DNA of 64,000 nucleotides from Manihot esculenta. Its lineage: Eukaryota; Streptophyta; Magnoliopsida; Malpighiales; Euphorbiaceae. Made by a program: the position numbers and the translations under genes. This document shows, piece after piece, positions 1-11,090 of the stretch (position 1 is its first letter; every line of letters starts with the position of its first letter). The stretch is from the NCBI RefSeq assembly GCF_001659605.2, contig NC_035172.2:32787342-32851341 (forward strand), read 5' to 3'. The notes under the pieces are model-generated. The model was not told where the DNA came from. It saw only the letters and a program-made list of their open reading frames with translations, and made no database searches.

Positions 1-2530
1 GCCCATATCTGGTCCTGAAAGCTGTCTTCGGCACGTCTTCTTCTCTGATCCTTAGCTGATGGTACCCCGATCTCAGATCTATTTTGGAGAAACAACCCGC
101 TCCTGCTAGCTGGTCGAATAGATCATCGATCCTTGGCAGAGGGTACCTATTTTTGGTAGTGACCTTGTTCAACTGTCTGTAGTCGATACAAAGTCTAAGG
201 GATCCATCCTTCTTCCTCACAAACAAGACCGGAGCACCCCAAGGTGAGGTACTCTGTCGGATGAAACCCTTTTCTACCAGCTCTTGCAACTGCTCCTTCA
301 ACTCCTTTAACTCTGCTGGGGCCATCCTGTAGGGAGGGATAGAGATCGGTCTAGTTCCAGGCACCAACTCTATCTCGAACTCTATCTCCCTAGCAGGTGG
401 TAAACCCGGAAGCTCATCAGGAAAAACATCCTGAAACTCTCTGACAACTGGCACCGAGGCCGGCTCCCTGACCTGACTGTCTAGCTCTCTCACATGAGCT
501 AAGTACCCCTGACATCCCTTCCTAAGCAACCTACGAGCCTGAAGAGCTGATATCAGACCTCTAGGTGTGCCCCTCTTGTCTCCTCTAAAGACGACCTCTG
601 ACCCGTTCTGATCTCTGAACCTGACTACCTTGTCCCTGCAGTCCAAGGTAGCACCATGGGTAGATAGCCAATCCATCCCTAGAATGACGTCAAAGTCTGT
701 CAAATCTAGAACCACAAGGTCGGCGGAGAGGCATCTTCCCTCAACAAAAACTGGACTGAACTGGCAGACTGACACTGCCACTGACGGGTCACACTTGGGT
801 CCACTGACCCATAGGGGACACTCTAACCCAGAGACTATCAGACCCAACCTCTCAACGGCTCTCGGAGCAATGAATGAATGAGATGCGCCTGGGTCCATTA
901 ATGCATACACATCAGAACACCCAATGACGAGATTACCTGACACCACGGTGTTGGATGTGTTAGCCTCCTGCTGTGTCATGGTGAAGATCCTGGCTGGAGC
1001 TGATGGACCTTCACCTCGGGAACCAGAAGAAGAGGCTGCCCCTCTCCCTCTACCTCTGCCACTGCCCTGAGTTGTGGCTGGAACTGCTGGCTGTGCCACA
1101 CTACCAGAAGCTGTCTGCTGGGGCTGGCCCATAAAAGGCGCTCTAGGACAATCCCGAGCTATGTGTCCCTCCTGTCCACATCTGAAACATGTATTAGTCC
1201 CAGCTCGACACACTCCCCTGTGCGGTCTTCCACATCTCTGGCATTCTGTACCATCTGAGCCTGAGCTCGAGCCACCGCCAAATCCCAGACCGGATTTCAA
1301 CTTGTTCCAAAACTTATTCTTCTTCGGCTTCCTGGTGGTGTTATCCCACCTCTTCTTACCTGAGCTCTGAGAAGAGAAACCTGGTCCTCCTCTGCCTGGG
1401 GTCTTAACCCCTGAAGACTGGGTCACTGACTGCTTCACTGATCCCTCAACTATAGCACTTGCTTCCATTCTTCGAGCCATATCCACCACAGTGTGGAAAC
1501 TTTCTCTCTCAGCTGACTGAATCAACGAGGAGTACCTGGAATGCAGCTTCATAACATACCTCTTGGCTTTCTTCGTATCCGTATCTAGAGCTTGCCCTGA
1601 AAAAGGCAATAGCTCCAAGAATTTATCCGTGAACTCCTCTACACCCATATGCTCTGACTGCCTCAGTTGCTCAAACTCAATCATCTTCAGTTCTCTGGAA
1701 CTGTCTGGAAAAGCCCATCCAGCGAACTCATTCGCAAATTCTTCCCATGTCATACCGTCTAGTCTCGGGTCCACATAACACTTGAACCATTCCCGTGCCT
1801 TCTTGCACTTTAAAGTGAACCCTGCCATCTGAATGGCCCTGCTGTCACTTGCCCCTAGCTCATCAGTTATTGTCTTCACCACTCTCAGATACTCAAAGGG
1901 GTCATCCCCTGAATTGTATTTGGGAGCATCTAGCTTGAGGTAATCTGTCATCTTTACCTTGCTCCCATCAGCTGAGCTAGGTCTAGGAGGTTGAGTAACT
2001 AGGGCTGCTGGTTCTGTAGTTGGTGGAGGTGGAGGTGCAGCATTCCCCGAGGTGGGGTTTGCCGGGTTTGGATAGAAGGGTGAGGGTGGATAAGCTGGGT
2101 ACTGTGTGTAAGGTGGATAGAAAGGTGGATAAGGCATGTAGGTAGGGTAGGGGTTAAAGCTGGAGTAATCCGATGTACCTCCCATCGGATACCCCGAACC
2201 CTGTGGGAAGGGTGGATAATGGGGTGGAAAACCATACCCCGAGGCCTGAACGCCTCCCTGAGACTCCCCTGTCCCTTCTTCCTCCATGCTCACATCCAGG
2301 TTTCCATCCCTCCTCTGATCCTCTCCTGTAACCTCCCTCACATCTGAAGGACTTCCTCCTCTATCTGTCCCCCTTCTGCTAACATCAAAAGACCTTCTAG
2401 GGTCCCTTGACACCTTTTCTCTGTTGGCTCTACAAGACATTGCCCTAGGCAATGTAGGAGGACGGGCGCTCGTGCCCTCATCCTCAGGTGGCACTCCAGT
2501 CAATCGTGCAGATCGACGAGTTCCTCTCAT
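1..2530 (-). CDS. Gypsy gag-pol polyprotein, N-terminal part (gag, CCHC knuckles, protease, start of RT)
   Basis: The frame is open from an ATG at 2530 to the window edge (about 843 codons). The start follows the primer site by about 250 bases. The N-terminal gag has a Pro/Tyr-rich stretch (about 2060-2240), then the retrotransposon gag domain (about 1500-1950). Two zinc-knuckle-like motifs follow: a partial [12 protein letters not shown] and a full [14 protein letters not shown] (about 1155-1245). The aspartic protease site reads MDPGASHSF near 890; DPG in place of DSG is common in this clade and keeps the catalytic Asp. The RT start has [16 protein letters not shown] and [11 protein letters not shown] (about 20-270). 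The YxDD box is beyond the edge. No stop or frameshift was found, so this part could be coding. Confidence 0.9.
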   Translation of the reverse strand, partial: MRGTRRSARLTGVPPEDEGTSARPPTLPRAMSCRANREKVSRDPRRSFDVSRRGTDRGGSPSDVREVTGEDQRRDGNLDVSMEEEGTGESQGGVQASGYGFPPHYPPFPQGSGYPMGGTSDYSSFNPYPTYMPYPPFYPPYTQYPAYPPSPFYPNPANPTSGNAAPPPPPTTEPAALVTQPPRPSSADGSKVKMTDYLKLDAPKYNSGDDPFEYLRVVKTITDELGASDSRAIQMAGFTLKCKKAREWFKCYVDPRLDGMTWEEFANEFAGWAFPDSSRELKMIEFEQLRQSEHMGVEEFTDKFLELLPFSGQALDTDTKKAKRYVMKLHSRYSSLIQSAERESFHTVVDMARRMEASAIVEGSVKQSVTQSSGVKTPGRGGPGFSSQSSGKKRWDNTTRKPKKNKFWNKLKSGLGFGGGSSSGSDGTECQRCGRPHRGVCRAGTNTCFRCGQEGHIARDCPRAPFMGQPQQTASGSVAQPAVPATTQGSGRGRGRGAASSSGSRGEGPSAPARIFTMTQQEANTSNTVVSGNLVIGCSDVYALMDPGASHSFIAPRAVERLGLIVSGLECPLWVSGPKCDPSVAVSVCQFSPVFVEGRCLSADLVVLDLTDFDVILGMDWLSTHGATLDCRDKVVRFRDQNGSEVVFRGDKRGTPRGLISALQARRLLRKGCQGYLAHVRELDSQVREPASVPVVREFQDVFPDELPGLPPAREIEFEIELVPGTRPISIPPYRMAPAELKELKEQLQELVEKGFIRQSTSPWGAPVLFVRKKDGSLRLCIDYRQLNKVTTKNRYPLPRIDDLFDQLAGAGCFSKIDLRSGYHQLRIREEDVPKTAFRTRYG

Positions 2531-2784
2531 CCTGTTTTCTAAAAAACAGTACACATCATACAAACATTAGCATCACATGGTTCATGTGGGCACACATGAA
2601 CCCTCATCACATATACATCATTCATATCATAGCATCAATGCACATGTATATATTCATAGCATTACACATCATCATACAAGACAGGACTCCACATCCTATC
2701 CTAGTGGACATGACCTTCCTATTGTGCTTGACCTTCTATAACATCTATGAGCCCGACACTCTAGGTCCGATCCTATGAACCTAG

Positions 2785-2797
2785 GGCTCTGATACCA
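2785..2797 (-). promoter_or_regulatory. Primer binding site, initiator tRNA-Met type
   Basis: On the minus strand this reads TGGTATCAGAGCC, the usual complement of the 3' end of plant initiator tRNA-Met. It lies 3 bases inside the 5' LTR and fixes the element orientation. Confidence 0.9.
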
Positions 2798-3433
2798 TTC
2801 TGTAACGACCCGAAAATCGGACTGCTACCGGCGCTAGGATCCGGGTCGACTTAAGGCCGCCGAGACCCGTAGCAAGCCTGTCATATAACCTGTAAACCTG
2901 TATAATCCCATACATGATCAACAACATGCATAAAAATTTAAAACTTTTCTTTTAAACATCCAACTCAACCTGAACATACATGTACATAGTCCTGATCATA
3001 ATCATGATCCCTCTGTGGGATCTCCTCAATGCCCCAACGGGCGATACAACATGAGATGAGTTGGCTTAAACATAAACATTATAAAACATTTCTATAGATC
3101 ATGTATCACAAGGGATAACAATACTCATAGGGTCAAGCACATCTATAACCTCAATATACCTCATTACATATCATCCTGAAATCTCTTACATTACATCAGT
3201 ACAAATGTCATGTCCACAATCTAACTATTACATCAACATACTTCAAAACTCTGGCTATCCTTCTGGTCTACCCTGTACCTGCACATCTGGGGTTAGGGGA
3301 GAGGGGTGAGCTAACAAGCCCAGTGAGCAGAATAGTAGAAAACAATATATTAAAATTTCATGCTTTCATGGAATGCAACATATCACAACAAATCACATCT
3401 CGGATGGTATTGTCACCAACAGTCCTCTACATA

Positions 3434-3592
3434 GTCCAACTGTGCCGGGACGTAGAATGGGTACAACCGGTCTTTCCCTTAACATAACATATCATACAGT
3501 CCAACTGTGCCAGGGACGTAGAATGCGTACAACCTGGACTTTCTCTTACATCGTGCCAGGGACGTAGAATGGGTACAACCTGGACTTCCATA
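3434..3592. repeat. Three imperfect direct repeats inside the LTR
   Basis: A unit containing GACGTAGAATGGGTACAACC recurs at about 3440, 3505 and 3555. The first two copies also share the leader GTCCAACTGTGCC. The unit is about 65 bases in the first two copies and shorter in the third. No coding role is seen. Confidence 0.8.
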
Positions 3593-3989
3593 CCATATCA
3601 TGCCATAACATCATCATATCATATGAGGACTAAAGGATCATCCAATAACCAATCCACATCAACATCATAAATGCAATGCAACATATTCGTGAATACTAAT
3701 GCAAGCAACCTACTATATCTCATGGCATTCATGATGCATGGATCATGCTCAAAATTTCTATTTCATTTATTTAAAACTTAAGGTTTATTCCACTCACCTC
3801 TGGCTAGCTCTGACAAACTCTGTAGCAGCTGGCTCACTGCTGGGGTCCTCGGTTCCTCGGGTCCGAACCTACACAGGTGGACTCCAATGAGGGACCAAAC
3901 ATACATAAATATAACTCTAACATACTCCCCAAAAACCCCCCTAAAACATCATAAAACAACTACATAAAAACATGCAAGGAATGGCTGAA

Positions 3990-4240
3990 CAGGGCACTTT
4001 CGGCGGCAGGTTCGGCGGCCGAAAGTCCCTCCAGAGCCGAAAGTCAGGCAGGTTCGGCGGCACCTTCGGCGGCCGAAACTCCCAGACAGAGGCGAAACTC
4101 ATGCATGTTTGGCGGCACCTTCGGCGGCCGAAAGTCCCAGACAGAGACGAAAGTCTCCTTTCGGGGGCAACTTCGGCAGCCGAAAGGCCTGCCTCCCCAG
4201 CCATGTTCGGCGGCCGAAAGTGCCTTCGGCTGCCGAACCT
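3990..4240. repeat. Cluster of TTCGGCNGCCGAA palindromes (LTR)
   Basis: At least six copies of the 13-base palindrome TTCGGCGGCCGAA or one-base variants lie in about 250 bases, separated by short sequences that differ. Each can form a hairpin with a 6-base stem and is dense in CG and CHG sites. A second cluster of about six lies at 4790-4955, and related copies are in the right-edge LTR (63751-63895, in the form TTCGGCCGCCGAA). Confidence 0.85.
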
Positions 4241-4789
4241 GGTTTCTGCCAAAGGGCAGAAACTTGGCTCCTTTATGCACATTTGCCTCCCAACTCTCAA
4301 ATCATGCATAAACTTGTTCTAAAACATGCATACCTATCATACATCACTCCTAGGGGTCTCAAACTATCAATACCCCAACTACAACACTTCAAACACACAA
4401 AAATCAACATACATTGTTCATCAAAACATCAAAACCCATAAACTCATCAACAAGCCTAAACATGCATCTCTACCCATAAAACAACTTAATGCTTGTTTAA
4501 AACACATAACAAGGGTGGATCCGAGCTTACCTCTTGAAGGAACGAGAGGAAAGGCGGTCCTAGCTTGGAGATGGAGAGATTGAGCTCTTTGAACCTCCAA
4601 GTACCCAAAACTTGCTCTTTACTCACAGATCTTCAAAACAGAAGTTAAAACCTGTGAAAATCATGGAAGATCTAAGGAAAACACTCAAGATCGAGGGAGG
4701 GGTGGCGGAGACTCACCTTGGCCGACGACGGGGGAGAAAAAGCTCGCCCGTGCGGACCTAAGGGACCCTTTTATAGTGGCTGGCCAGGC

Positions 4790-4955
4790 CACGTTCGGGG
4801 GCCGAAAATGCCTCCGCATGCATGCCATGTTCGGCGGCCGAACTTAACTTTCGGCGGCCGAACCTGGGCTTCCCTCACTCATGCTTTCGGGGGCCTAACG
4901 TGCCTCCAAAACGCATGCATGTTCGGTGGCCGAACTTGACTTTCGGCGGCCGAAC
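4790..4955. repeat. Second cluster of TTCGGCGGCCGAA palindromes (LTR)
   Basis: About six copies, exact or with one change, in 165 bases (for example near 4830, 4850, 4921 and 4940). They alternate with the word CATGCATG or close forms of it. The arrangement parallels that of the first cluster. Confidence 0.85.
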
Positions 4956-5146
4956 CTGGGTTTTCCTCCAAAGACTTTTCATGCAAAAACTCATTAAATT
5001 TTCATACTTAAAACCATGAAATACTTTAAAACATTTTATGAAAACATGTTCCTACCCTACTAGAGGCTTCCGACATCCGAGATTCCACCGGACGGTAGGA
5101 ATTCCGATACCGGAGTCTAACCGGGTATTACAATTATCAAATTTTC

Positions 5147-5570
5147 CTCACTACCAGGTGAAAGTAGGCCTAGAAAAACCCAAATCAATTAACCCCATAT
5201 TCAAGATCCATTCTCTAAACCTCAAAGACCATGCAGAAGCCTGAGCACTAACATTGATAGTTCTTAATGGTTCTAGAAAATCATTAAAATCACCTCCCAA
5301 CACCCAAGGAACAGAGACTGGGATATTCAGACTACTAATGGTTGAAAAAAAGCATATTACGTAAATATTCTTTTGGACTATAGTAATAAACTAGCTTCTA
5401 TTGTTATTTGTAGAGACTCTACAGTGCATGAATTGAGAATGTGTATGTAAGATCTCGACAGAGAAATCCAAGCTACACCAGAAGAGCCAAATACCATCAG
5501 TGAATCCAACTGCCTAAACTCGGACCCAACAACTAAACCCAAACTGTAGAGAATTCCAATTAGCCCTTTC
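5147..5570 (-). pseudogene. LINE (L1-type) ORF2 endonuclease fragment
   Basis: On the minus strand the translation shows LINE apurinic-endonuclease features: AVGFTDGIWLFW (about 5490-5530), then PWVLGGDFNDFLEP (about 5270-5310) and MGLIDLGFSRPTFTW (about 5150-5200). The GGDFN motif is a hallmark of the endonuclease fold. An in-frame stop just before AVGF and the loss of the RT show it is a relic. The LTR ending at 5132 cuts it 14 bases after the last recognisable residue. It may belong to the same LINE as the ORF1 fragment at 7750-8209, since strand and order agree. Confidence 0.8.
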
Positions 5571-5915
5571 ACCTTTCACTTTTAGTTTTATAATAGCACA
5601 AAACTGTATTTTATTTTTTGAAACAAAATCTTAGAGAATGCAAATTGTGTTTACTGCAACCCACATTCAAAAGTACATTCAAAAGTCTCATCTATAATAG
5701 TGAATAAACTCTTTTCTTTGTTCAAATGTGGGTATCCTAGGGAGATATTTTTGCTCTTAGCTACATCCGAATATGGAACCACCATTAAGCTCACATTTCC
5801 GATCCCAGCTTTACCAAACACTACTACGTGCTTTTCTACGGCTATATCATTTATAGCAGTTTTGCGAGTGGTAGTCGAGAAGCGTGGCTACCGGGATGAT
5901 TCACTTGGATCCTAT
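5571..5915. other. Probable LINE body, no recognised domain
   Basis: This stretch lies between the LINE endonuclease relic and the LTR relic at 5921. It has no convincing coding match. Its place suggests it is the segment between LINE ORF1 and ORF2. Confidence 0.4.
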
Positions 5916-5920
5916 ACAGT

Positions 5921-7346
5921 TATAAAGCCCAGGCACAGGCCATAAAAAAAAAAAGAGAGGAGAGAGCATTAAAGCTCTGGTTTCGGGAATGTCCCGAAAC
6001 ATTCGCGAAACCCATCCGTCTCCCTCCTCCAAACACAGAGCTTGCTCTGTTAGTTTAAAAAAAAAAATCCTTCTCTTTAATCCAAATCTCCTTCCTCTCA
6101 ACCCAATCAACCTATAAACTTCTGAAATCCTCAGCTAGATCCTATTTTAAACCTATATCCTACTCAGAAATTCAATATTTTCTTCCAGAGGTTCCAAAAT
6201 TGGGTAGGTGAGTTTTATCCCTTTTATTCGCTTTATTGCGATATAGTTTATTTTCTCTACCTTTTAATAGTGATTTTTGTGATTTGAGGATAAAAATGGG
6301 TTATGTTTTAGTTAGCTCCAATCAATGGGGTTTTATTTTTCTTTTTGGGATTAATGATTTTCTTAGGTTGATCTTCATGGTGCTCCAGTTTCTATTGTTT
6401 CAGATAGAGATCCAAGATTCACTTCTCGTTTTTGGCCTAGCTTGCAAAATGCTTTAGGCACTAAGTTGAAGTTTAGCACTTCTTTTCACCCTCAAACTGA
6501 TGGTCAATCAGAAAGAACTATTCAGACATTGGAGGATATGCTGAGAGCTTGTATGATGGAGTTTAAAGGAAATTGGGATAGGTATGTGCATTTAATGGAG
6601 TTCTCTTATAATAATACTTATCATTCGAGTATCGGCATGGCTCCATATGAAGCTTTGTATGGGAGAAGATGCAGAACACCATTGTGTTGGAATGAGGTAG
6701 GGGAAAGACAATTAGAATCGTCATCATAGAGCCTAAGATGCCAGCATTGCTCTCAGGCTATCATTATTTTATTACACCTGAGATGCCAGCATTATCTGCA
6801 GGGAACATATTATGAGTGTATGCGGATTTTATGTTTCACAGTTTATTTTATATTGATGGAACTAAATTGTATTTATTCAGCTGACTTATTTTAGCTAAAT
6901 ATTTGGTACTATTAAGTACCTAAACTTTATCTTTTCCCCTTTGTTATTTATTTATCCGCTCACTGAGTATTTTGTGCTCACCTTTATACTTTTATTATTT
7001 CAGTTTCTTTTCGGTGATCTGCTCAGCAGACCTCATCTCTTAGTTTGTCATTTCTTCCACATCGTCCACTCAGAGTCTAGAGGAGGTCGGACCAATCCTA
7101 GGTCTTTTGTCTTTTCTTTTGTAATTTTGGCAGATCATGTATAGATTGTACAGCCCAGTGAAGAATGTATTTTGTTTATTGTAAATATATGATGGATTGA
7201 CTAGTCCAGCTATCAATCCTCTCCTATATGTTTTATAATTTGAAATTATAGCAGGTTAAATGTGTTCATATGTATAAATATTAGGGGGAACTCTGTCAGT
7301 TTTCCTGGTCATATCCGTCTTTACAGATTAGAGAATGGGTGTGACA
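5921..7346 (+). mobile_element. Deleted Gypsy element: two LTR parts around an integrase fragment
   Basis: The segment starts TATAAAGCCC (decayed from TGTGATACCC) and ends GGGTGTGACA. It is flanked by perfect 5-base duplications ACAGT at 5916-5920 and 7347-7351. Positions 5921-6366 and about 6727-7346 match, in reverse complement, the two outer parts of the LTR at 50102-51890. The middle of the LTR is missing and replaced by about 360 bases of integrase coding sequence in the same sense. The simplest reading is a full-length element that lost most of its interior together with the facing halves of both LTRs. Confidence 0.85.
6367..6729 (+). pseudogene. Gypsy integrase core fragment
   Basis: The frame encodes the later part of the DDE core: [13 protein letters not shown] (second Asp region), then [20 protein letters not shown] with the catalytic Glu, and [18 protein letters not shown]. 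It starts without a proper initiation site and stops at 6729 right at the junction with LTR sequence. RT, RNase H and the zinc-binding part of integrase are absent. Confidence 0.9.
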
Positions 7347-7351
7347 ACAGT

Positions 7352-8209
7352 GGTAGTAGTACCAACTCATATTTGACCTTGTTGAGAGAAGGAAACTGAA
7401 GAATCTCTCCTATTTGATTGAAAGGAACCTTGTTTTGAAGTCTTTGGATGATGCGGCAGTTGTTGAATGATTTATGGTTAGAAGATGAGCCAAGCCTCGT
7501 TTGTTGTGTAGGAAGGACCTCAGCACCACCACCTCTTTAATCCTGAATATCATCCTCCTCTAAAATTGAAAATTGGAATCTTTTGCTATTTATAAGCTCG
7601 GTCTATGGAGTATTAGTTCTAATAGACTCCCCCTCTCTAACACAGGTTCAATTCAATCGATCAGGATTGCGTGCCGACCGTTGAACAAGCATCCACGGGC
7701 TATAGTTCTCTGTGATCTCAATCGAAACTATATTCCTGATATGACTATCATTTACATTATGTACAGAAATAGAAAGAGGGACATGATTTTCTTGTGGTAC
7801 TTCTTAACAAGAGATAATGATTGGCTATTGACCAAGGGCCTCTGAAGAGAGCTAACTCATGGTCTTCTTTATTGGAGAATCTGGCCAAGAAGAAACCATG
7901 GGGCAAATCAAGAATTTCGAATAGAGCCTTTATTTGCTAGATTTGCTTCAGACGTCTTTGGAGAAATCCAAATCCAATCGATCGGCCAAGAACTTTCAAA
8001 ATCAATGTGTTGCGCCATGACTCATGGATCCACAATTTATCTTGTTTTGACACCCTAATTGTGGGACATGCAGGGTCATCTTCTTCGTCCTCTTCATCGA
8101 CAGATTCACTATCTGATATTTTAGCAGGATCATCAATCAAATCCTCCATGTGAACATCTTTCTCATAAGAACTCTCAATAATGTCATGAAACGAAGCCTT
8201 GCGCTTCAT
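7352..8209 (-). pseudogene. LINE ORF1 (DUF4283-type) fragment
   Basis: From an ATG at 8209 the minus strand encodes an acidic leader, then CPTIRVSKQDKLWIHESW and LILKVLGRSIGFGFLQRRL, the signature of the DUF4283 domain found in ORF1 of plant L1-type LINEs. A TAG at 7937 ends the frame, but the same frame continues with FFLARFSNKEDHELALFRG and PWSIANHY (about 7800-7910), so the stop is a lesion. Further on, YSPWMLVQRSAR (about 7670-7710, in another frame) resembles the PWM motif after this domain. The zinc knuckle is not seen. The fragment ends at the target-site duplication of the LTR relic. Confidence 0.8.
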
Positions 8210-8817
8210 CGGCTCACAAGATGTGCAATCTACCGCTGAACCATTGCAACGCTAAATGAATCTATCAGACCATCCTTCAATTTCACTTTTTCACCAACTG
8301 GATTTCCGAATGCTCATCCCTCATTGTTGCCTCTACACACACATATGTAGTCATTCACCACATGTGTTGCCCTCTTACCATTTCAATTCCTTAAAATATG
8401 TAGAGAATGAAAGCAAACAAAGAAGATGTGGGGCTGGACCTTCCTGAATCGGTGATGCTTAAAAGCAAAGCGACTTCAGATGGAGCCAGCTTAAAAGCAG
8501 GGCGACTTCAGATGGAGCGTCGTGGCTGCTCTTATACGTGCAGCTGGAGTGGGCCAACCTAATCAGGGAAGCGCGGTGCGTCACTAAGAAAGGCCAACCA
8601 GATGTGATAATGTGACACGGGCAGGAGAGTGCAGATGTAATCACGCTCTGTAAGGAAAATCTAGACACCTTAACACCCTGTTCTTCATCAAGACTCGCTC
8701 TCTCCTGGAGGAGTCGAGTCTCAGTATAAAGTTACCATTAAACAAGGACAGTCCAAAGATCTATGTTACGCCTGTAATTACAGGATCACCAACCTATTAA
8801 CGTATCAAGTAGTCAGC
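8210..8817. other. Sequence upstream of the LINE ORF1, no gene seen
   Basis: No coding match. A 30-base unit beginning TTAAAAGCA and ending in CGACTTCAGATGGAGC is repeated in tandem at about 8459 and 8490. This could be the LINE 5' leader. Confidence 0.4.
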
Positions 8818-8822
8818 CACAT

Positions 8823-10259
8823 TGATCAAGCATAATTTAGCCACATTTTTATTATATTTATTACTGTTTATTTACACATTTTTCTAGCTTAATTTGTGTT
8901 TTTGTTATATTTTTACAGAAAAGGAAGAAATTGGAAAGTTGGAGAAAAAGTGAAGAAAAAGCTGGAAAAGTGATTGGGTCAAAGTGATTTGCCCAAATTA
9001 CTCGCAGAAACTGGCCAAATCACTCGCAGAGACAGAGACAGAAACTGGACTGAATCCCAGAAAGTGATTGGGGCAGATTGGGCAAGTGATTTGCCCAAAT
9101 CACTCACAGAAACTGCCCAAATCACCTTGACAGCAGAAGTTGACAGCAGAGCGGGAAAAGTGCAGAAATTAGAAAATGCGAATTATCAGAAGTCCAAATC
9201 TAACTCAATCACTACCAACATAATTCCAGGAGCCACGAGACAATTTCTCACCTAAGGAATTCCTTTTACAATTAAAATCCACATCCAAAGAGGAATCAAA
9301 AACCAAGTCAAGAAGGGATTTCAAAACCCTAGATGGATGAAATTCTCCAACTATAAAAGAGCAACCTCCAAACCAGCAAAGGAGATCTCTTTCTGCATCT
9401 GCCATCTTCGGAAATTCTCCAGCAACACAGCAGAAACTTCCCTTCTTTCTTTTCTTCTTTATTTTTGTGTATTTTAGTCACCATGAGTGGCTAAATTCAT
9501 TATTTTCTAGTTGAAGTTGAGAATATTCAGATTTGTGATGAATTGGGAGGTTTAATACTCCATTGTTGTACTCTTGCTTGTTTCAATATTTATGCAATCT
9601 GATCCTTTCCATAATTATTACTTTGCTTTTAGAATCAATAAGGGCCCATTGCTTTTAAATTGCTTAAGTGATAAATTGTTTGAATGATTTAGATCCGTAA
9701 TTGCTTAAATTGTTTGAACATAAATATAATCAGTTGCATAACCTAGCCTTGACCACGCGGTTGGCAAGGATAGAATTGGGTTTCTCTAAGTCTTAATGCG
9801 ATCAACGGTTGTTCGATGCTAAATGCCCCAAGGACGTTCCTTGGCAACTTGTTGATCAGTGTTTGATTAGCGAACGTTTCCTAATAGAACTAGAACTAAG
9901 GAGGAATTTGAATTGTGAGAAGCGTCTTCCACAACCAAAACTGATTTATTGAAATCAAATAGGAGTCTTTAATAATCAATGATCAATTCTGAACAAACTG
10001 AATTAGGCTCACACTTCAGCTAGAATCTCTTTCCCATTGATATTCTCACTTATTTAAATTATTCTTCTCTTTTGCTTTTAGCTTTTAACTCATCAAAACA
10101 AACCGCCCTCTTTTACTTATTTGTTATTACTTGCCTTAGTCATTATTAGGAAGATACTTGGTGTCAATTCCCTGTGGTTCGACCCTATTGCCACTATCTG
10201 CAAATTTATTTGTTGATTGATAATAGGTTATTTTTGACGGCTTCGACAACCGCTTATCA
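8823..10259 (+). repeat. 5' LTR of Athila-1 (1437 bp)
   Basis: Runs from TGATCAAGCATAATT to CAACCGCTTATCA. The region 8965-9135 holds several copies of GTGATTTGCCCAAATCAC or half of it. Confidence 0.95.
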
Positions 10260-10264
10260 AAAAT

Positions 10265-10282
10265 TGGCGCCGTTGCCGGGGA
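10265..10282 (+). promoter_or_regulatory. Primer binding site, tRNA-Asp type (Athila-1)
   Basis: TGGCGCCGTTGCCGGGGA is the exact complement of the 3' end of plant tRNA-Asp including CCA, as is usual for Athila elements. It lies 5 bases after the LTR. Confidence 0.93.
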
Positions 10283-10311
10283 ATTGATTTAAACTAACGT
10301 ATTTTCCTTTT

Positions 10312-11090
10312 ATGACCAGGGCTGATCGTAAAGAAGCTATTCTTTACGATCTAGAAATTGAACGCACTGCCAAGACCTTACAAGCATGGCTACGGTAAGT
10401 ATGTCTTTTCTCTCTTCTCAAATTTCTGAACTAACCTCTATTGTGAGAAATTATGGTCAAGCTGTACAAGTTCAACAACTTCAACAAGCATATGCATTTG
10501 AAGGATTCTATGGACAGCCAAGACATAATCCCTACCTTGACACATACAATACAGGTTGGGGAGACAATCTGAACTATGGCTATGCTAGGACAGACCACTA
10601 CCATGACTACCAAAGAGATCTGCAATATAATCCAGGTTGGAGGGACCATCCAAATTTTAGCTATGCAAGGGGAAATCAATATCCAAGCTATCAGCAAAGG
10701 AATCAAGCTCAAGCTGCACCTCAGAACTCCAAAGTAGCTCTTGAAGAGATTGTGCAAAATTTAGCGAATACTGTGCAAAGTCTTGAGAAACAGGTGAGTC
10801 AAATGGCCTCCTCAATGAGCAAATATGAGTCTCAAGGGAAGCTACCCTCCCAAACTGAGATAAACCCAAGGCAAAACGCTAGTGCCATCACATTGAGGAG
10901 TGGAAAGGAGTTGCAAGACAGTAGGTCTGAAAACTTGCAAAAACAGGCCATGGAGGAAAATTTGCCAGAAAGTGATCAGGGCAGTTTCTGCGATCGATCT
11001 GCCCAAATCACCTGCGGTAATCTGCCCCAATTGCGAGAGAAGGCAGAACTTGATCTGCCCAAAACAATAGATAAGGCAGATTCCAGTTAG
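10312..11090 (+). pseudogene. Athila-1 gag, deleted and broken
   Basis: The gag start is at 10312 and gives only 26 codons before a stop at 10390. After a junction inside that stretch the sequence picks up the C-terminal part of gag in another frame (10386-11090). The region matches Athila-2 gag from ILSSQLSEL onward, including NYARG, YPSYQQRNQAQAAPQN and SAITLRSGKELQD. About 310 residues, including most of the capsid region, and the zinc knuckle are missing. The frame ends in TAG at 11088 where Athila-2 has CAG, a C-to-T change. Confidence 0.85.

Larger units (their letters stand above)
1..5132 (-). mobile_element. Ty3/Gypsy chromovirus-like (Tekay/Del type) LTR retrotransposon, 5' part
   Basis: The element reads on the minus strand and leaves the window at position 1. 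In its own order it has a 5' LTR (5132 to 2801), a tRNA-Met primer site (2797 to 2785) and an uninterrupted gag-protease-RT frame from 2530 down to 1. The LTR begins TGTAATACCC and ends GGGTCGTTACA in element sense. RNase H, integrase, any chromodomain, the 3' LTR and the target-site duplication lie outside the window. The Tekay/Del placement is inferred from the RT sequence style and the very long LTR and is not proven without the chromodomain. Its right end sits inside a LINE endonuclease relic. Confidence 0.9.
2801..5132 (-). repeat. 5' LTR of the chromovirus-like element (2332 bp)
   Basis: The LTR is bounded by TGTAACGACC at 2801 and GGGTATTACA ending at 5132. It holds a block of three imperfect direct repeats at 3434-3592 and two clusters of a GC-rich palindrome (3990-4240 and 4790-4955). 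The short ORFs that can be read here on both strands come from the palindrome clusters and are not genes. A LTR of the same family starts at 63578 in the opposite orientation. Confidence 0.9.

Noticed and set aside
3434..3592. Repeats with spacers that look CRISPR-like
   Set aside because: Only three imperfect units, variable in length, inside a plant LTR.
3941..4441. Overlapping open frames of 68-122 codons on both strands
   Set aside because: They follow from the GC-rich palindrome clusters of the LTR, which lack stops on both strands. No family features and no conserved frame.
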